A stretch of 64,000 nt of DNA from Casuarina equisetifolia (GCA_028551475.1 CM052356.1:22347884-22411883), one strand, 5' to 3'. Positions 44,527-57,870 are shown, counted from the first letter of the stretch. The notes: a model not told the origin generated them from the sequence alone. Made by a program: numbers and translations.

Positions 44527-47500
44527 CCGTCACTCTTATGTCCTATGTCGGTGCAGTTAAATAATATAAGAAAAGGGTTGACAGTTATTACCTAGCCCGT
44601 TGTGACCAAGGAGTTGCTGTAGTTTTTATTTTGGGTTTCTTATAAGATAAATAAAGACTTGCATGAGCTAAGTTGAAAATTAGCATATGTACTTGTTGGC
44701 TTTTAGTTAAGCTCCTGTTACTTCTATATTTCTTTCTCTTTGTGTAATTCACTCGTTGGAAGATAAGAAAAACAAGATAAAAGGAAAAGAAGGTTGTAGG
44801 AAGACTTCTTTTGTCGGAGTCTGTAATGCCTGAGACAAGTACGACACTGAGCATCTTACTCTTTGTTAGGAATTCACTAATCCTCTCAGCTGTCAATGGC
44901 ATCTAAGAGGAATAAAATATCAAGAAAGGAAAATTAAACAACCAAACCAGCGACCGCCACTCCATTTTGGTCTGACTAACAACCTAACTTATTAAATTCT
45001 TGGTCTGTTAACCCTTATCACTCTAATATCCACTTCTTTGTTTTACATCCTATTACCTATTACCTATTATAAAGGATCTAACTTTCCCTACATATTAGTG
45101 TATCATCCTGTGTGTTAAATATTTGTTGGGGGTAAATATACGAATTGAGGTCACTCTCTGATAGTTTTTCATTAAAGCCTTTTAAATCAGTCTTCATCTA
45201 GGATTAACTTATTAAGCCAGATGAATTAACTTTTCTAGGTTATTATGGTAGTTCATAAATGTAAATAAGAACATGAATCTGTAAAAACTATTTCTTCCGC
45301 TTCAACTACTCCTTTAGCCTCTCTCTCTCTCTCTCTCCCTCCCACCCCCCAAACCACCTTTTTGCCTGGGAGAAAATAATTTAAAGACAGTGTAAGTCCA
45401 ACTAAAACGACAGAATGTTACTGGCCAAAGTATAAATTATGTAACTAAAGACATATTATTTTAGTATAAACTCTTGGCTTACTTCCTATTCTAAAGTTAT
45501 CTTGTTAAATCCTTTTGTGAGAGCTGTAACACTTGTAAGACAAAGAGTATACTTAATGAATAAAATAGAAAGTAAACGATACTATTTTAATCCTAAGATA
45601 TTTTATTGTTAACTTAATGATCAAGTCAACCATCCTTCAAATAATCAACTTAATCAAAAAATAAAAAACTGGGTTACTAGGATTAGAGTAGTTGATGAGT
45701 CTTCATGTAATTTGCTTCAGACATACTCTGCAGAGCATTTGGATGTAAAATATGCATTTAACAAATACCATAACGAGGAAAGTAAGACAAAGCCTAAATA
45801 TATGGTTTTGGCATCATAATCCTTTTCTATGACTCTCATACTTGTTTTTGTATTATTGGATTATTGTACATGCTATTTTTTTTTTTTTTTGGGTGAAATG
45901 TCAGGTATTATTATTACATGCTTACGTTAATTGTGTGTTTTCAACCAACTACCAAGAGAAAAGATAAGATTGGACAATGCACTACCTATAGTTGGAATGG
46001 ATTATACATGTGTTGTGTTTAAAATTTTTCTTACGAAAAAATGGTACATGTTGTACAATTCAAATTAGTGTTCCTTCTAATTGTTGAGAATTTATTGTAC
46101 AAAGTAGTGGAAGTTTGCCATGTGTTGTGTACCAATCTCAAAGTCTCAATTACTTTATAAGTTTTTTCCTTTGCCATTTGAGAAAAAAGAACCACTCTAG
46201 TTGCCACCCAAAGTCCTCTTGAAGGCACATCATCCCAAGTATATTTCTCTTTAATATGAAACTTTGTTATTCAATACTTCCTTACAATCTAAGCCTGGTC
46301 TTTTTATCGGCGAAAGACTAACCATTTGTGATATTGTGTTGAAACACATGGAAAAATGATAGACTCTAATATTATGTTGAAGGTTTAGGTCCACTTTTTT
46401 TCTCCAAAAATCTTATTAAGAAGAGGAATAATTAAAGTTTATAAGATATATCATGAGGACATTTCTCTCTAATGTGGGATTTTGTTGTCCAATAAGTCCT
46501 ATGTTTCTTATACAATTATGATTATGTTTTTTAAGAGTTAGTATTGTGGTTGCATGATTTATCCACATTTCGCTCCTTGATTGAGAGCGACTCCTTACAA
46601 AGTTGGTGCGTCTGGCATTGATTCAAATTACTATCTAGCCTTTATTCCCCATTTTCATCGTTCACTAAGAGCCCTTACGAATTAAATTCCATATGGATCT
46701 GATTTAATTTCCTCCTGGGTCAAAGGCATCGTAACCGATTTGCCGTCGGATTCAATAATTTATTGGATGCAGCGATCCATTAGCAAGCCATAAATCTTAC
46801 GAAATTGGAAGACTGCAAATTGTTCTATGACGATCTAGAGTTCTGTTTTGTTCTTTTTTAATCTTTAGATAAAATGAGAGACTTGGTTTTACTCTTACTT
46901 GCAATGACCTTTATGTAATATATTTCATTTTATTAAATCATAAAGGCAAACAAGATAATTCAATCATATAAGGAAACTCAAACTACTCTTATTGAGCTTT
47001 TGGGATGAAACTGAGGCCCATAATAAGTGATATTAAAATCAAACCATAACCGTATCCAATGAGCTTGTGATTACTATACCCGAAACGAGGGATTGGTACC
47101 CCCGTGACATTTATCCATATTTTGCTAATTGGCGCGAGGACGCTTTGATGTAAACACGCTGACACGAAGGCTATCTTCGTACTGTTTGCGTAGGGACAAC
47201 CTTATTGGGGTGTGAAAAGGACGAGAAGAGGGGCCAAAGCTAAGGACAAACAACTTTATTTGCTTTCAAAGTCAGCTGGCAATAACAAGAGGCCAAGAAC
47301 AATTTGCTGTTATTGAAAAAGTATATGAAAGATAAGGAAAGAGAATGAATCTCCACCAAACCAACGCCCCGACTCCTGAGAAAAACAATCAAGAAAAGCA
47401 AAAGGATAAAAATGCGAGGACGTCTTCCTTTGGACTATCTTCTGCATGCTTTTGGGCATCGGACAAGATTAGAGGCAAATTCTCGGGTGTTATTTTGTGC

Positions 47501-48480
47501 CCCCCAGCAAGTTGTGCCAAATGCATCGAACGGAAAATGAATCCAAGGTGAAATAGCTAAAAAATTTGGACCTCATAGATGAGATTAATATTATTATCTT
47601 TGCTTTACGAAAGAACCAATGTCGGGGGCTCCAAATGGTCATAGATTCCTACCAAACAAAGTACGTGCACCTTCTACACCTTGAAAGTCTTTTTCTATCA
47701 CTGAATTGTCGAATCCCTCAGCCAATGGAAACGAGAACATTTTTCTTTTCCCCGGTCACATGTTCTTGGAATGACGTACTTCCACAGCCAAAAAATTTGT
47801 TTTTAATTCCAGCCAACTTGAGCACCTCTTCGGGCTTCTGTATACATCAATGGCCGAGCAACTTTCTATTTCTCATATCACCTTGAGGACATATGAGCCA
47901 GAATATCTTAACATGAAGCATACCATAGTACACTCAGGAATGTGGCTCCTTTAAAAGCTAACAACATTTGTGTTTGCCGTATGTTTAATATGTCCGTAAA
48001 TGAGCTTTGTAGGTCATTTCTGAGTTTGGGAGTTAAAAAGAAACTTAGAGAACATTATAGCTAACCCATTGCTGGCAAACATCTAATTTCGCTCCTCTTG
48101 CGTCAATAGAATTAAATAGATGATAGGTATCCATCGGCAGGTTGCAGCCCTGTCTCCAGGGAAATCAATCTCCAGCTATCCAATTGAAGGGAGGAGAAGG
48201 AAAAGGCGTTGAGTGGGATGTGATTATGAAGGGAAGAGCAAAATTAGGGCTCCATTTTTTGTTTCTTTCCATTACAAGTTAAAAAGAGATGTGGTTGAAG
48301 AAGAAAAATGAGCAAATAATTAAATATCACATATTTGATTTGTTAAATTTTATGTCTAACGTGAGTTAAAGGTTAGGATTAGCAAGTAACTTTTTCCAGT
48401 TTGTCGATCAAACTTTTCATTAAATGTTTTGTTTTGCTTTTGCTCTAGCTGATGGAATAGGTGAAACATGTTGAGGATAA
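44527..48480. other. Gene-poor region after GA20-oxidase
   Basis: Holds the 3' flank of the oxidase gene, a (CT)n run at 45319-45336 and AT-rich sequence. No coding region, LTR pair or RNA gene is supported. The short frames at 47345-47886 have no motif I recognise. Confidence 0.5.
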
Positions 48481-48760
48481 TAACAATTGAATGTAACTTA
48501 TCCAGCTGTTGTTATCTTCTTGTTTATTTATCTTATTTAGTAGATAAATCATATCTTATCTGATAGTTAATCATATCTTATCCAAGTTAGTGGTTAGTAA
48601 CTGTACATATTGAATTTTGTATATATATGGCTCTCTAGCTTAATTCTTGTAACATAAGTCAAAGTGATAGATCTCTGATTTTTCCTTGTAACAACTTTAG
48701 GTTTAATCCTTATTAATGTACTATTAGTCAAATGTTTAGCATTATCTTTCTTGTTCTAGA
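48480..48760 (+). repeat. Possible LTR fragment
   Basis: TATATATATGG followed about 25 bases later by TTCTTGTAACATAAGTC, preceded by repeated TCATATCTTATC motifs (two copies near 48548 and 48570). This resembles the promoter-to-U5 part of an LTR. No primer site or partner was found. Confidence 0.3.
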
Positions 48761-49194
48761 GTTTTTCAAACCAAACCAACCTGGGAGTAGATTCCGAACT
48801 TCCATGCCTTTTTATTATTTGGTATAAATTCCTGTTCACCAATAATTTGGTCAAGGTTTCACTCTAGACTTTATGAGTTGCAGAAAATGAAATGAACTGA
48901 TTGTGACGAATGCTCTTTTTTTTTTTTGGGGGGGGGACAAAATTGTAAGTTAACCATTTGAGGATTTTAGGATTTTTCTTCCGAAACTGAAAAGCTAAAC
49001 GAAATAGAAAACAAACAAATATGATAGGCCACTGTACATTCGCATACCCCGTCCTGTATAAGAGATGCGTATACATCGTACCGTTTTTCCGCCCTTTTTT
49101 GATGGAAAAAAAAAAAATGATGCTTCCCCTGATTGAGTGAGCCAGTTGAGTACTAGGTATAACAATAGAGACATAGGATAGTAGAAAAATCATA

Positions 49195-49440
49195 ATGAAT
49201 GATTGTTAGAATGGCAAAGACATGATTGGCTCCTGATATGACAAAAAGAAACTTTTGGCAGTGGTTTTGTGAAAATATAAGCTATTTAATCTCGTGACTT
49301 AACATATTTCAGGTGTACGTCTTTGCTAATGACATGATATCTAATGAAATGGTTTCTAATACCAATGTGTTTATCGATAAATGTTGAATTTGATTCTTTG
49401 TAGGATTTATTATACTTCTTAGGTTTAATAGTTATCAAAT
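49195..49440 (-). pseudogene. Copia RNase H C-terminal remnant
   Basis: The minus strand reads HIGIRNHFIRYHVISKDVHL, KYVKSRD, stop, IAYIFTKPLPK. This matches the TKHI-..-HFIRE..-..KYVKT-..-DIFTKPLP landmarks at the end of Copia polyproteins. The stop codon is TAA where the family has Gln. Confidence 0.75.
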
Positions 49441-49984
49441 AACAAAGAAGAGGTTGCAGCGAGAAAGATGAATTGGGCTTAAGCTTTTTCTAATGAATTT
49501 TTAGTGTTTCAAAATGTTACTAAACATTGAATAACTGAAAAGATAGAACAATCTAAGAACAGCAATGGCTATGTATAATCCGCGCAATAAGTGTAATCAA
49601 ATACTTCACCAATTAGTTCAACTATTAATGCTAAGATAAGAGCACATCAATCATAAAATATATAAGTATATCATAGAATTAAAGCACAAACAATATACAC
49701 AATATTTAACGTGGTTTGGCCACTCAACCATGCCTACATCTACCATCCCCTAACCGAACTAGTTAGAACACTTCTCCACTTATTTCGAATTACTGATATA
49801 GAAAAGATTCTCAATCTCTCACAACCCGGCCATGATTCTCCAAATCATGAACAGGAGACCCATAGTCTTTTAGCTCTAATTTTCACAGCCTAAGAGATTG
49901 TAATCGTGATTTACACTTATGAAATTGATAGTTTTTTCAAGTATAATAATATAATTGAAACTTGTTGTATGAAACCTTGTTTGC

Positions 49985-50344
49985 TCTTTTTTACAAACAC
50001 AAACACAAAAGAGGATAAAAAGAAAAAGACACAAGATTTATATGTTTCAAGATGATCTCCTTATGTCTATAGTACCAAGGAACAATTTTTTCACCATGAC
50101 TCCAAGTGCTGGAGAACCAATCTCCAATATGTCCAATAAAGCCTCTCTAATTCTCTCTTTATTAGGTTTCCTATAGTCTTCCATTTTCAAACTAACCTAG
50201 AAGGTAAGAACTACAAAATACTACTATGATATGCCTATTAACTACCAACAAAATGGATATGGTAATTTGTTTACATATTTACCCTCACTTTCACATTACA
50301 AGGACCAATCTAACCTTAAAAACTTTCACTTCAAATTCCTAACA
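49985..50344 (-). repeat. LTR-like remnant (minus strand)
   Basis: On the minus strand this starts TGTTAGGAATTTGAAGTG at 50344 and includes a segment ending in ..ATAAATCTTGTGTC, which resembles the R/U5 part of plant LTRs. It sits on the 3' side of the gag remnant at 50.49-51.14 kb and could be that element's 3' LTR, with the whole pol region lost. Boundaries approximate. Confidence 0.35.
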
Positions 50345-50489
50345 TCTTAGTAGGGGGCATATAGCTTTTATGTATCCTAGTTTTCTCCATTTGTACATAG
50401 TTCATTCTTTAACTTATTAGAATTGACCCATTTTCCTATCACTTTGTCCTTTACTCTTTTTTTTTTCAAATAATTTTTTTTAAAAGTTT

Positions 50490-51231
50490 CTATCTAACAT
50501 GGTAATTTCTTCATCAAATCTTCTAATGAATCTTTGTTATGGAGCTAATAGCATTGAATGCAACTTTCCTTTTTGTTTTAATTCTTCTCTTTCCTTTTCT
50601 TTTCATAAGATTTGGTGCCTACATATGTTTGAGAGTTGTAATAGTTCTTATATGGGAAACTTACCTAAATATTTGGCTGCTTCTATCCTAATTTTTTTTT
50701 TTTTGCATTCCAAAATTTTGAGAGATAGCCAAGTACTTCCTTAATCAATTCACTATTAGGTGTACTTGACCTAAGAGCTTAAATTCAACAGTTATCTTGA
50801 AAAACCTAGTAAACATCTCTTGAATAGTTTCTATGGGTCTCATTCTAAATAGTTCATATTATGAATTGACATAGCAATCTTGGGTTGTTTTACTTTAGTG
50901 GTAGCTTCCCACACTAGTAGTTTTTTTTTTTTCTTCTTTTCATATTTGCTTTGTTGTCTTGATTCAATGAGACTAAGGCACAATACAAATCTGTCATTGC
51001 TTTGTAATTTTGATTCATAACTAAAGTTTCTTCTTCTGTCCACTCATCCTCTCCAGTCCTACGTATCTTGCCACCTTTAATTATGATTTTCATAGTATTG
51101 GAATCGTGCCTAACATGTAAGTTCTCATCATGGATTTTCAATGTCCATAGTTTGAGCCATCAAAATAAGGGGGTTTAGTGAAGTAACATGATATGTTAGA
51201 ATTAAAGGCGATGGATCTACTCTAGACACCA
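50490..51231 (-). pseudogene. Second retrotransposon gag remnant (UBN2-type) with possible PBS
   Basis: The minus strand at 51140-50500 reads, across frames, DEWTEEETLVMNQNYKAMTD then LYCALVSL, WEATTKVKQPKIAMSIHNMN and TPNSELIKEVLGYLSKFWNA. These follow the plant UBN2-type gag pattern (WTEEE..NAKAMN.LYCAL, WE.T.EGT..VK..KI..L, TNSE.V.KIL..LPK.W.AKV). Upstream, 51231-51213 on the minus strand is TGGTGTCTAGAGTAGATCC, like a decayed TGGTATCAGAGC primer site. It lies inside the gap between integrase and RNase H of the older Copia element, so it is probably nested. Confidence 0.6.
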
Positions 51232-51632
51232 AGTCTTATCCTTCTTATCTCAAGAATTAGAGAACCTGCTCTAATAAAATAATTCAGTTTAAAAGCCTCT
51301 AAATTAATCCAAGGAGGGTTTGACTTGGGATATATTGGAGGCTTTTAACATAACGACAAGGAACCTGTGAAAAACGGAACTCATCTTACAAAAAATAACA
51401 TGCAACTTACTAGGCATTTTTCTGCAATGGGATTACAAAGACAAATATCCTTTCTGAAATAATGGGTATCCCATTAATATGCAAGCAATAGGTTGGGAAT
51501 TGAACTTATCGTGAGACTTAGTATATTGGCATAATTTTGACATCTAAATAATCGTAGATGATCTTGAATTAGAGGTTTGCTAAATAACATCTTTAAGGTT
51601 GCAATGCTTAAAGGAAGCAGTGAATAAAAGGT

Positions 51633-52060
51633 TCATAGATACTTGGTGATCAACATACATTCACACCCAAAATGAGGGGGAATATAATATGAAAACATCA
51701 ATACTTGTGACACATCAATGAGATGGCTATGTTTGCATTTAACAATAGTTTGTTGAGTAGCATGAATATAAGAACTATCATAGAATATCTCATGAGCCAA
51801 GAAGTATGAAGCACACTCAGATGTAAGACTCATTTTGATTATCAAAACAAATGTTCTTCATGCTAGTACCAAATTAGGTTAGAAAATATTAAATTTTTGC
51901 TAGAAAAACTTAACTTCTAAAATGAATAAGAAAAGTCCAAGTAACATGTGAAAAATTATCCATAATAGTCAAAACATAACTTAAGTCATCATGATGTGGA
52001 TCTCAAACATTCATGTGGATTAATGCAAAAAATAATCTAACAATTGTTTGACTCAAAGGA
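51633..52060 (-). pseudogene. Copia integrase remnant
   Basis: Minus-strand frames give the LTIMDNFSHVTWTFLIHFRS region and, at 51845-51633, ASYFLAHEIFYDSSYIHATQ, QTIVKCKHSHLIDVSQVLMF, IPPHFGCECMLITKYL. These match the integrase core pattern (..GI.H..SC..TP.QNG.VERKH.HLL...RAL.F...P..FWGE..LTA.YL). The catalytic region is degenerate. Confidence 0.7.
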
Positions 52061-52429
52061 AAAGGTCATGCATCTATTTTGTATATGGGCAAATAACAAG
52101 CAAATGATTTTGGATATAAAATAGTTTCACTATGTCTAAAATTACTTTTTAATACTGAAACTTCAAAATGTTATGTCAAATATTGTAATTTTTATTATTA
52201 ATTTTGAAATTTCAAACTTTGTCTTTCTTAGAAATACATAAAATAGGGGTTACGGGCCATCAAGAGGAGAAAGTACATAATATAATTCTTGGTCATCTTT
52301 ACTTAATTTGATTATATTCCCAAATGTATGATCTTAAAATATGCAAAAGTCAACAAAAAAAAAAATGGATAGATCAGTTAGTATCCTCGATCAATCTATG
52401 AATTGAAATTGGGGAAAGGATCTTATGAT

Positions 52430-52680
52430 TACAGCTCAACATCCCTCTTTAATGATTCTGGCTGCTTCTTCGTACTGTACTTAAACTGGGGTACATAGAA
52501 GACGTGATGTAATGGTAGTGTGGGAGTTAGTCCACATGAGCCAATAAGTGTAATAAAGGTGCAAGTCCCTTTAAGCAATCTTATGAATAAAAATGGTGAT
52601 GCAAAGGAAAGAAATGTTGCAATATTTAAATTACATATAATATAATAACTATTACCAGAATCAATAATTTGAGAGAATAG
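52430..52680 (-). pseudogene. Copia protease remnant
   Basis: The minus strand reads IDSGNSYYIICNLN then, further on, GSCGLTPTLPLHHVFYVPQF. DSG is the aspartic protease active-site triplet, and LTPTLPLHHVFYVPQF matches the conserved L..VLYVP.F end of the Copia protease region. Confidence 0.65.
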
Positions 52681-52899
52681 ATGTAATATCTGTGAAATTC
52701 ACCATAGATTCTTTGATTTCTACGTTACTGATGAGGCTTACCACTTTTAGTTTTGATCCATTGTACGAGAAGGCCTAGTGGTTCCTCAATGGCCAATGAT
52801 TTGAGGCATGTGGCCCAATAGTCCAACACTGGGGGAACATCAGGTTCGGCCGTATGGCGCTAAATGGGTGCCCCATTACGAGAACTGCGGGTTGTGGGC

Positions 52900-53790
52900 T
52901 GGTATAGGACTACTCAGATCCGATGGATTCTTTAGGTATATGGTGACTAACAAATCTTATCCCAACTTTGGGCCTGATTTTCCACCTAGGTGAGCAACCC
53001 ATAATGAAAACAATCCTCCACCCAGGTGGTTTTCTACCCATTGGGCCCATTCTACCTAATTTAGGACTCAGGTTATCATACCCAGTTGGTCCAAATAAGA
53101 TACCCGAACCGCTGGGATTACCTGCATGAGGCAACCTCCATCTGAACCTAATTTCGTTAGTGTCTTCGACACCCGCCATGTTGCTAACCACGTGCTGAGA
53201 AGAGAGGCCACCATTACCATACCAAAGGTCAACAATAGATCGGCAGCAGGAACGGCTATCCAATAGTTTTGAAAGGGATTGGGCAGTCCTAGGAGGAACT
53301 TCATCAGCTTGTTCATTCATGCTACAGATGCATCGCCCGCAGCTTCATTGAACCGGAATATCCTACGATTCCAGCTCCCCAATAAACCTTGAGGTGAGCC
53401 AAAAAATTGTAACATTCTCACCTCCTAGCCTTAGTTTGTGAATTTCTTGCTTCAAGTTGAATTTTTGCTTTCCTAGGCCCTTGCCAAAACTGTCTGAGGA
53501 CCACCCATATCTCAGCTATGCTATCCATCCGTGAGGCAAGATCTTCCAAGCTTGGATGGTCCAAGTTGGCAAGCCAAGTTTTCAAGACCGTGTTGCATTG
53601 ATGCCACCATTTGGCCGAGTTGAGATCGTCCATATGCTATGGGAGCTTTCCATCAACGAAGACCCATTTGTTAGGGTCGTGAGAGCCGTTTTAACCTGTC
53701 AGCTCTATAGGCTGTTATCCAAGTCACCTTGGACCTTCTAGGACATAACTTGCCACCTTGGACAACTGTGGCAGAGAGAGGTGGTATGGG
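52900..53790 (-). pseudogene. Copia gag remnant
   Basis: The minus strand at 53633-53418 reads DDLNSAKWWHQCNTVLKTWL, ..SMDSIAEIWVVLRQFWQG, matching the gag pattern W.RCN..V.SWL ... A.EIW..L...F. Lower, 53316-53230 gives KFLLGLPNPFQNYW, the QFL.GL...Y segment. Frameshifts and stops throughout. Confidence 0.65.
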
Positions 53791-53980
53791 TCGCCGAAGG
53801 GGGTAGCAGCGTCAGCACCAGATTTGAGGTTGCTGGCCATGGTCTGTTGGCTGTGGTTTTTGGGGCAGTAAAATAATTAGGGCGAGTCCTGATGGCCACA
53901 CAGTAGTCTTGCTGATAAGGGGTGTTTTGGAAACTGGGGACAGATGTGACGGCATAAGGGTGAAAGTAGATGGACATCTT

Positions 53981-54673
53981 AAGAACGGTGTCTAAATGGG
54001 TTTGAGGAGCATATGGCTAAACGGCAGTAACTCTATGGGTACTGCTAATGTATATAATTTTTTTGATAACAAGGAGTCTAGACAAGTAATTGGCAAATTA
54101 TTTGAGATATAGATACAAGCGCTAATCATGTATGTGCCAAAAGAAAAAAAAAAGCATAATGATTAATATGATAACATTATGAAAAATCAAACGGCCGATA
54201 TAAGTAATGAAATAAAATAAAATAAAGTTATAAATGGAGATTAGCATCCATGATTAATTCTATTTTTTAACCATGAACTAACGTGATTTGAATTAAACTT
54301 GTGAAGAAACCCTGAGTTGGGTCTATGGATTTGAAAGAAATAAATGAAGAAATCGTGAACTATACCATTAGTTTTAGAAGAAATGCGATCAACGTTGGCA
54401 ATTCTTGGCGAAGAGAGGAAATGGCACTGTTTGGATAAAATGCACGTTTCACTTAAAGAGGTGGATTACGTATCATGCCATTTTTGTCCAGCCCCAAAAC
54501 AATATATAGCAAATTTGTTCCTACATCAACTATAGAGGGACTTGGAGTTCATACCCAAAGTTGGGGAAGAACCGTATGAAAAATACCGACAACGTCAGCA
54601 CAAATGAGGGAGTTATTCTTTTCGTAAATTTCTGGTACTCCAACGGGTAAATAATTCAAAGGAAAGGTACAAG
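53981..54673. other. Intergenic, nothing supported
   Basis: AT-rich sequence between the Copia gag remnant and the LINE poly(A); may hold the former LTR and leader of the Copia element, but no TG...CA pair could be placed. Confidence 0.4.
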
Positions 54674-57480
54674 TTTTTTTTTTTTTTTTTTGTAGAAATA
54701 CAAGTTTGAATAAGTAAAATGTTGTGTACAAAAGTATATAAGCATATTCTAACATTACAAGAATTACAAAAAATTACGAAAAGATAGAAGTTGAAAGTCT
54801 TTAAATCTCATTCAAAATAATATTTTTTTGTGAGGATTTTATATTTTAAAATAAAAAAGTTCTTCTTTATATAATTTTCTTTACTTTAACCAATAAGATT
54901 AGAATGTCAACTGTTTTATTATGAAATCATCTTTTGTTTCGCTCTACACATATACAATAAATGCAAGCTAAAAAGATATCTTAAGAAGCTTTATAGCCAA
55001 TTTTTTTTTTTAGTTACTTTGATCATCCATTGTAGTTCTTAATTTCATTCTCCAATATAATGTTGAATTCTATTCTAAGTAAGAATGGTCTTTCAAACCA
55101 TTATTGTCCATGGACATTCAAAAAAAAAATGACTCCTATTTTCAACTTGGGAATAACAAAAATCACACTATAAGTTAATTAAAAGAAGCTATTGTATCAT
55201 TCTTTTTGTTGTAGAAAATTGATCTTGACAAACTAGCTATCCAATGAAATTATGTTTGTAAATGCCATCAGTTCAAATTAGATCATACTAATCTACTTTT
55301 TCATTAATTGGTTGAAGGTCTTGATAAATTTCTTTACAGTAATAAGAAGACCTATAAATACCTTAGGTAAGTGTGAGCCTTAGTTTGAGAAGACTTTTCC
55401 AACTTTATGCCATGGAACCTTTGATATCAAGTTGCATTGTTGAATTTTTTTACATTTTGTACTGTGGATCCATTTATTCTATAATGAAGTATTTGGAAGA
55501 TTGATAAGATTTTAAAACATACGTTTTGAAAGGATTTTATTTCAAATTTTAAGATTCAGTAGCCCCAATCCCCTTTTCTTCTTTGGTAAGCAAACTATTT
55601 GCCAAATAACTTTATGAGAGCATTGTGTTTCTATACTACTTGCCCATAGAAAGTTTTTGATTTCTTCTTAATCTTATAAATTGTTTGCTTTGGTAATAGG
55701 CAAACTTGCATCCAAAATATACATGTAAAAATTATGACAGATTTTTCAAACTATAAACTTCCTGGAAAGTTAAGATGTTTCATTCCCCAACCTTTTATTC
55801 TTTTAAATATTTTATCTATAAGACTTTTGCAACCAGAAGGAGCAAGCTTTTTTGTAATTGAAGGAACTCTAAGATATTGAATAGGAAGTGTACCTAAAGG
55901 GAAATGTGAGTGATTTAGAATAAAAAGTTGCTTTTGTTTTAATAACCTGAAGAATAACATTTGACATTTTATTAGGTTGTAATATAGACCTGTGAGTTCA
56001 ACAAATTCCTCCAAAACTTCAATAAAATAGAGCACTGAAGTTATATCTCCATGAGAGAAAAGAAATAAATTATCAATAAAGCACAAATGAGTGATTTTTT
56101 CAAGTTTGCATCACCAATAGAACTTAAAGCCAATATGGAGGTTTTTGTAATAATAATTGTGTTAAATATTTCCATAACTAGTATAAATAAATATAGGAAT
56201 AATGGGTCTCCTTGTCTCAGTTTGTTGATAACTTCAAAGTAGCATGTAAGCTCTCTATTGAAATTTACTAAAAATCTTGTTGTAGTAATACACTCATTTA
56301 TAAGATTAACTAAATACTGGAGAGTATTAATATCTTTTAAGACTCCTAATACTGCTTCCCACTTAACCATATTGTATGCTTTCATGAATTTAAGTTTTAT
56401 GGTCACACGTTTACCCTTATTGCCCTTGTAATAATTGTGATATAATTTTGTTGAAAAAATTACAACATGTGATTGATATGTAATCTTTGTTGCAACTAGC
56501 ATTGGAAACCTTAGGGATTAAAGATAGCAACGTAGAGTTTGTAACCTTTAATAACTTCCTAGAGGAGAAAAACTCTAATCTAGCATCTTCAATAATTTCC
56601 AATGATAGACCAAACTTTCTTATAAAATAAGCTATTATATCCACATGATCCGAGCATTTTAAAATCATGAACTTTCCAAAGAACTTTAATAACATTTGAA
56701 CACTTAAAACTTATTGGATTAAGAAATGCACTTATGTTGTCATGGAACAAATATGTGTACCTTTCAAAGTTGAAAATACTTCTAGCATTACCAATGATAA
56801 AGTTATAGGATGAAATAATAGTGACTTTTAAGTCTTCTTCTTTTGTGATAATTGATCCATCTTCCAATATGAGTTTACTAATCCTATTCTGCATTCCTTT
56901 GCATCAATAATGCAAGGAAAATCTTACTATTATTATCCCCTTCTTTCAGCTATAGGTTCTTGGATTTTTATTTGAGTAGAATTTCTTCATATTTACTCAT
57001 TGCAAGTAGCAACTTTAGTTGTGCCTTTTCCTCAGAATGTGTATCAAGATAATGAGAATTAAGTTCTAATCTATGTTGTACTTGTTGTAAATTGTGTCTA
57101 GTTTTTTTTTTAATCTTTTAATGTAGATCACCAAATTGAATTGCATTAAGTTTCTTAATAGGAGACTTTAAAGCTTTAAGTTTTCGCACTACCTAGAATA
57201 TTTTTAAGCTTACTACTTCCTGCTACCATACTGAGCTAGTTATATCCATAAAATCTAAGCAATCAATCCAAAAATTAAAGAATCTAAATCAAAAATTCTT
57301 CTTGCGTGTAATATTACCAAACTTAATTAGACCTAGAGAATGATTTGATACACTAGGGAGCAAAAATTCAATATTAAGGTTTTCAAGTTTGAGAATCTAC
57401 TCTCCATTGGTAAGGGTTTTATCAATTTTACTAACTTTGAGACCAATACTTGAACCTTTATTTGTCCATGTAAACAATGG
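54674..57480 (-). mobile_element. LINE (L1-type non-LTR retrotransposon), minus strand, 5'-truncated and dead
   Basis: An 18-base T run on the + strand (54674-54691) is the element's 3' poly(A). Reading upstream on the minus strand there are degenerate 3' sequences, a reverse transcriptase (about 56.9-55.75 kb) and the end of an endonuclease domain (about 57475-57225: FTWTNKGSSIGLKVSKIDK, then ..SNHSLGLIKFGN, FFNFW). No LTRs are present. Start codon, ORF1 and the 5' part of the endonuclease were not found, so it is probably 5'-truncated. Target-site duplication not located. Confidence 0.85.
55751..56894 (-). pseudogene. LINE reverse transcriptase pseudogene
   Basis: Four overlapping minus-strand frames carry successive parts: QNRISKLILEDGSIITKEED (56894), then LLSLIPKVSNASCNKDYISI with TCCNFF (about 56540), the IKLKFMKAYNMVKWEAVLGV / NKLRQGDPLFLYLFILVMEI core (56.5-56.0 kb), and FIDNLFLFSHGD ... 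IQYLRVPS (56086-55751). In intact plant LINEs the catalytic triplet is FADD; here the corresponding text is FIDN and is spread over frames. The frameshifts show the protein can no longer be made. Confidence 0.85.
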
Positions 57481-57593
57481 ACTTGAATAAGCTTGAGAAA
57501 GAAAATTTATATATAGTACAAAAAGGTTGTTTATGTATGTTACTCTTAAGTTGTTATTGTTATATTAGGTACATTTCACATTGATAAATTCTC

Positions 57594-57870
57594 TGTTGGT
57601 TGATCACATTGGTAAGAGTTTATTGGTGTAACCCTAAGTAGAAAATTTAAAGAAAACCTTTGGATTTGCTATACTGTAAACTTTGTTGTTATTTAGGATT
57701 TTTTTAAGTTCTTGTTACATGTAAGTAGAAGATTGCAACAATTTTCCCCTAGGTAAGTTGACATAGGTACCGACATAAAACTTGGATTGAACCACTTAAT
57801 TGTGTTGTATGCTTGCTGATTTCTTTGTGATTGTAATTACTCATGTACAATTTGATTAACAAAAGTCAAT
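57594..57870 (+). repeat. Possible LTR fragment
   Basis: Starts near TGTTGGTTGATCACATTGG and includes CTTGGATTGAACCACTTAAT then TGTGTTGTATGCTTGCTGAT, resembling the R/U5 part of plant LTRs. No primer site, PPT or partner found. Confidence 0.3.

Larger units (their letters stand above)
49195..53980 (-). mobile_element. Old, eroded Ty1/copia element (minus strand)
   Basis: Reading the minus strand from high to low coordinates, Copia domains still appear in order: gag (about 53.8-52.9 kb), protease (52.68-52.43), integrase (52.06-51.63) and the RNase H end (49.44-49.19). All are riddled with stops and frameshifts. The RT is not recognisable; where it should be lies a second gag remnant and LTR-like sequence (49.98-51.23 kb), suggesting a later insertion and loss. 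LTRs could not be delimited. Confidence 0.7.

Noticed and set aside
47345-47886. Two short + strand frames (68 and 106 codons)
   Set aside because: No motif, no splice-compatible partner and unremarkable composition; treated as chance.
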